Assembly: GCA_949752735.1 (NCBI GenBank)
Contig: OX457042.1
Span: forward strand, 29,162,616-29,226,615
Direction: 5' to 3'
DNA length: 64,000 bases
DNA from: Lumbricus terrestris
Taxonomy: Eukaryota > Annelida > Clitellata > Crassiclitellata > Lumbricidae
The translations under genes were made by a program, and so were the position numbers. The notes beneath the pieces are model-generated. The model was not told the DNA's origin and searched no databases. It worked only from the letters and a program-made list of their open reading frames with translations. Numbering within the stretch: the stretch's first letter is position 1; the number at the start of each line of letters is the position of its first letter. Of the stretch, positions 59,421-64,000 are shown piece by piece.

Positions 59421-61544
59421 CAGATCTATGTAAGTAAGCAGAGCTGTGTCACTTAAGATTAACAGAGGATGATTGACTGAGATGCATCTGATTTTTATTC
59501 AGCGTACGAATGTCACGATATTAGGGTCCAGCGAATGAGAAATCTCGGTGCCATAAAGCCGTGTTTTGTTTCTGTTTCCAGATAACTGCGAAACGCTTCC
59601 TTCCCGTAGAAGTGCGGCTTCGGTTGTCGCCGTCTACGGTTCCGTTTCGTCGGCGTTCAGTCTTCCTTCCGACTTTGTAATCTCTGTCTTAATCTCAGTT
59701 GTCTTCTGCCTTCACAGTGTCGAAAGATCTGTCCAACAGATTATCGGACTTAAACATTGGCATTGCCACACATGTATTATCCTATCTGTATGCCTATGCG
59801 TAGGTTTATGTGTGTCTGTCCGTCTGTGTCTCTCGTGTGCGTTCAGCTTGTTAGATTGTGTGATGTGTTTTTCGGCTACAGAAGCTCGTACGTAGCCAAG
59901 TTTTGTGATGCGTTGTGTGTGTCGCAATGTTGGCATGTGTTCTATGTGCGTTTTAGTTTGTTGTATTGCGATGATGTTGACCTGTTCTTTACCTACTCTT
60001 TGCGTGGCAATTTTGGCGCAAGTCTGGCTACCCTGTGAATTTATCAGTGTTGCAGTAAAATATTGGATGTTCAGTACGGATATGTTACTGTACACGATAT
60101 GACCGTTTTCTGGCAGTTTGTTGTGACTGTGAACTGTTTTGTTGCCATGCGCTTGATTGTTTAATATGAATTTAAGCGATTGCCTTGTTTTTGTGAAATA
60201 TGCAGGTTCAAGCCTTCTAAGACAATCAGTGTGTGCTGTACTGCCTAGGAACCTTGAACGAGCATTTCATCTACAATTTTTAGTGTTGACGGTGGTTTTG
60301 TCAGAGCGCTTTTCCTTCCGGTTGATGATTTAACTAGTTTTGAGTGTGTGATGTTGCCATGATGTACTGTAGCTACCTAGGCAATGTTGCCATCTGTATT
60401 GCTGACTGCAACGCATCGTATACAGGCAATCCACCCGGCGATCCAGCAGAAACAGTGATATTGCCATCACACTGTTGAAGTTATAGTTACACCACGATTG
60501 TTTAATTTCATGTAGACAATGGATATAATGGCTTCAGTGTTAATATTTTTCACTATATTGCCAGCATACAGATATTGCCTTTGAATTTCTACGACTGCTT
60601 GTTTGAATAGTATGATTCTACATCAAGATGCGTGGTGTATAATTGAGCAGCCATGATTGACATGAATATCACACAGTGATTTTCTTGCGTATAATTTGCA
60701 TATATTGATATGTTCTATTATTATTTGCAGTCGTTCACGAATAGCGTTTGTGCAGTTAAAGAACAGTTAGATGAATATGCGCATATGCAGCGACTAATTG
60801 GCCATTATGTCATTTGTGCTTATATAGTATTTGGGAATAACTTGTGATCTTAACGTTTTTTAAGTTTATGTTTTTTTTAGTTTAAGCTATGTTGTCGCTC
60901 CTCATTTAACGTAGCAGTCATGTTAAGCTTTTGTAGTTGCTTCATGTAGACCTGCAACGTCGTTGAATTCTATTTTTCTAGGTGTGTTTAGGTATTTTAA
61001 TTTGCAGACTTTTGGTTGTGTTCAGTTTGAGAGCGTTAGCATTGATGCATTGGTGTATGACGTACGTGTGTATTTTTGAAGCTGGTATTTACAATCCTTG
61101 TGAAAGATTCTATTTTAGATTGTGCTCTCGTATTTGTCGTCTTCCGCAAGCGGACGTAACTCTAACACTTGACGGGAGATGCCAACTATATGTCTAGACG
61201 TTTACATTGTTGCTTTATAAGGTCCTCTATGTGACACTGATGCTTTGGCTGTTGAAAAGTTGTAAGATGAATTTTGAAGCAAGTTGATGTCTGTGCTGTG
61301 TTATGATGCTAAAGTGAGTAACGCGTGATAGTTTACGTGGTTTGTTACGAAAATGCGAAAGTGGCGGTATAGAAACTTCATGTAATTCCTGTTGCTGTGC
61401 ATTCCGAAAGCTGTTTGGGTAATCTGAGCGTGGATTGAGGTGGTAGTCATTCTGTAGCTTTTGGCGCCTTTTCTGTTGTGCTGGTTTGACCCATAGATGC
61501 CTGAAGTGGTACATTGCTGGCCCACTGTGAGCTTATGTTCATTC
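59421..61544. other. Non-coding stretch downstream of tropomyosin
   Basis: TG-rich sequence with no conserved protein. 59579-59720 is locally CpG-rich (CGTCTACGGTTCCG, CGTTTCGTCGGCG). 59719 is a good acceptor (CCTTCACAG) with a short frame after it. 59760-61540 lacks recognisable repeats and could be a long 3' UTR. Confidence 0.45.
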
Positions 61545-61885
61545 ATTATTCATTCATTATTAGAATTTATATAGCGCCCCTTCAAGAAACTACTCAGAGG
61601 CGCTCCCAGCCCAGCCATGGCAAAGTTGCTCTAGAGGAGGGGCAGGGTGTAGTGTGGTAAGTGGTCAGAATCCCGAAATTGATTGGTTGGTTTCGTTGAA
61701 TTGCAGTGGCTTGTTCATCCAAATGATCGGTATTCGATATCTGCTGAGGGAGGGATTTGTATTAATTGATTAAGGGAAGAACAATGGTTCATTTATTCTT
61801 TATTAGCATTTATATAGCGCCCCTTCAAGAAACTACTCAGAGGCGCTCCCAGCCCAGCCACGGCAAAAGAAAAAAGTTTTAAGGG
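61545..61885 (-). repeat. Two copies of a LINE tail fragment
   Basis: 61562-61625 and 61806-61866 share ATTTATATAGCGCCCCTTCA and CTACTCAGAGGCGCTCCCAG then CCCAGCCA-GGCAAA, in the same orientation. Both hold the hairpin tail. Confidence 0.75.
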
Positions 61886-63235
61886 ACTTAAGGAATAAGG
61901 ATTGAATGGTTGTGTTGAATAGTGTTGATTTTATGGAGTTGTTTTGTTGATCGGTTTGACTATGATGAAGGAACTTCATTGATCAGTCTCCTTTGCGTGT
62001 ATGATCCTTTCATTGATATGTTGATATTGGTTCCGTTAGATTTGTTTTGCGTATACATTCAAATGAGATCTATCTGGTTTTTCTGTATTTCTCGTTTTTT
62101 CCCCATCGTGGAAATTGACCGCAGTAGTAGAGTTCCAAAGGCCATTTTATTTTTTCAACAGCTTTTATAACAGTTTTTGGTGATTTCTTGTGTAGGTTTT
62201 TTTTATTATCGTTGAACAGATTTTCTTGGCATATGGTTGCGGCATCTGATGCGTGCCATTTAACAGTGTCTTCTTTTGAGGGTTCCGTGCTTATTCCATG
62301 AGCTTCTGGCCTGATGACTGAGGTTCAAATCCTTTTCAACTGTGCAGCTCTTTACTGAGAATGTTGACTTTTGCTTCTGTCCAGGAATTGTTGACCTTTG
62401 CAGCCTGTTTGTGGTTGTTGACAATGCCACCATATTCCATAGAATTTTGACCATGAACACTTCCCAAGGAATGTAATATCTGGAATTTGTCCACTTCCTG
62501 CTGTCATGTCTGAGCTTCAGCCAAAAGATTCTTCAACCTTGTGCTTCTTGACTGTGTAGTTTCCTGGCAGCCATATTTTTTGGACATGCTTGGCTGTGGC
62601 TGTCTCTTCTGTCAACCCACAATACATATGCTGTTAAAATTTGCCTTATCACGGAGTCAAGTATTCTCTGGTAGCAAAAGACACTAGTTTGGGACATATT
62701 GCCAGACATCTAATGTTGAAACCGGAGAACAGTTTGGTATTTTGATGAAATTGGACAAGCTGCTGTTGTTGTTTGTCAATACAGAATGTGCTTGATTATT
62801 GCTGGTAGATGATTTTATGTGTATGTGTGTGTTCCAGCCATGCTATATACTATCAGACATCGCTAACAGGATTCGAGCATTATATGAGCTAAATAAACGA
62901 AAGACTTGCTGTAATAATTTTGTGTTTACTTTGACTTCTGTAGCAGTTCAGACATGGTTGATTATGGATGTGCTCTGGTAATTTATAAAGCACATGTGTT
63001 GTTAATTTGCCACTGACAGGAACTGCAGTTTGGAATGGGGCTTTGAGATTGAAACTTCAGTGAAGGATTACATATAAGTGCAGTCTTTAAAGTAACAATG
63101 TCCGCTAGGAGGAAAATTTCTTGTGTCTAGAATTCGTACAGAAATAAACTGTCTGGTATCAGAGCACATTAATCTTTGCTTTTTGCAAGAATAATAATTA
63201 CTTCAGAAGTCCATTACATTGTGTGGCTTTTAATC
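61886..63235. other. Non-coding stretch
   Basis: No gene is recognised. A box-B-like GAGGTTCAAATCC at about 62320-62332 hints at a decayed tRNA-derived SINE. Confidence 0.5.
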
Positions 63236-63535
63236 ACCTGGTGCCGTCAGCTCTTGGAGCTCCGGCGACAGTCTTGTTGTATCCTCTCCGGTGTCTCCTC
63301 TCTCTTGTCACCTCTCTTAGCTCCTCCAGGCTCATGCCAGACTTTTCTTGTATCTCATCCAACCATCTCTTCCTTGGTCTTCCGCGTCTGCCTCACCGCA
63401 TGCTGTCATCAGCTCCTTTTCCAAACCGTTAGATCTCATCACATGGCCGAAGTAGCTCAATTTCCTCCAAGTTGCTGTTTGCTGCAGTATCTCTTCCCTC
63501 TCTATTCCGAGCTCCTCGTGCACCGATTCGTTAGT
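63236..63535 (-). mobile_element. RTE-like LINE C-terminal fragment
   Basis: The - strand reads EELGIEREEILQQTATWRKL and SYFGHVMRSNGLEKEL, the WRRLSYFGHVMR-type signature of RTE-like endonuclease-reverse transcriptases. 5'-truncated. Confidence 0.78.
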
Positions 63536-64000
63536 TTATTTATTTTATTTACTAATAGGTCTATTAATAACCCGGTGAGATGTTCCTGGCCACATGGTGA
63601 CTTCTAGTTCCTGGCGGTAATTGCAGGATGGTAGGTTCAATTCCTGCTTTACTAAGATCAAGGGACAAGACAGCAGTGCTGGTTACTGCACAACAATTTC
63701 ATCCAAATTACTGTGTAGAGTATATTACTGTGTGGCAATGATAATTGGACCCATAGCTTCCTCCATGGTAAAAATGTGATGACTAAATTGTGTTAGAGGA
63801 CTGAGGGGCAAATGCAACCCATTGACGTTGCTCATACATTGCTAAGTGTTTTTAATATAGTTCTCTCCTCTGGGGAATTGAGGTTTCTGTGGGGAACAAA
63901 TGTGTGTCCATTGGACAATTGTCAAGGCGCATAATGCCATGTAGGAGAGGGGTTTATGCCTCCCCATCAGAATTTTTTTAATTTCTACATTACAATGGCA
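63536..64000. other. Window end, no gene recognised
   Basis: A TTTATTTATTTTATTTACTAAT run and unremarkable sequence; CTAGTTCCTGGCGG ... GGTAGGTTCAATTCCTGC at about 63600-63650 has a box-B-like GGTTCAATTCC. Confidence 0.5.

Noticed and set aside
59566..59895. 109-residue Cys/Ser/Val-rich frame
   Set aside because: No family resemblance; TG-rich composition gives such frames by chance.

Overview
This is animal nuclear DNA. Two multi-exon genes with GT-AG introns lie head to tail on the + strand, and the sequence between and inside them is AT-rich and crowded with transposable elements. No bacterial-style operon, CRISPR array or rRNA gene is visible. The mix of CR1/L2-like LINEs, tRNA-derived SINEs, hAT and piggyBac-like elements and a Ty3/Gypsy element suggests an invertebrate, perhaps marine; the sequence alone does not fix the phylum.

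Layout. 0.2-1.3 kb: a composite terminal-inverted-repeat element with 8-bp target duplications. 3.1-7.85 kb: a young Ty3/Gypsy LTR retrotransposon on the - strand with one intact 1346-residue gag-pol frame, 5-bp target duplications and a scrambled 3' LTR junction. 8.2-10.7 kb: a 5'-truncated CR1/L2-like LINE on the - strand, broken by frameshifts. 10.92-38.58 kb: a gene for ZFR (zinc finger RNA-binding protein), for which I could assemble 22 coding exons with consistent phases (932 codons plus stop). It encodes three U1/matrin-type C2H2 fingers followed by a DZF domain. 43.24-58.39 kb: a short-form tropomyosin gene of 8 coding exons (251 residues). Its 10.6-kb first intron hosts a complete hAT-like DNA transposon (45.81-48.07 kb) with an uninterrupted 591-residue transposase, inverted repeats and perfect 8-bp target duplications. 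58.4-64 kb: no confident gene; probable tropomyosin 3' flank plus LINE tails and two RTE-like LINE fragments, one of them in the last tropomyosin intron.

The two host genes are unrelated in function: ZFR binds double-stranded or structured RNA and acts in splicing, while tropomyosin is an actin-filament coiled coil. They are neighbours, not a pathway. The most interesting material is the transposon biology. A conserved hairpin tail (AGCGCCTCT ... AGAGGCGCT) is shared by the LINEs and the tRNA-derived SINEs and recurs at least fifteen times. There are several nested insertions with readable target duplications, a Gypsy copy with an apparent template-switch scar, and an intact hAT-like element that lacks an obvious BED finger. 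Exon boundaries were assigned by eye from splice signals, reading phase and remembered family conservation. ZFR exon 12 is the least certain.
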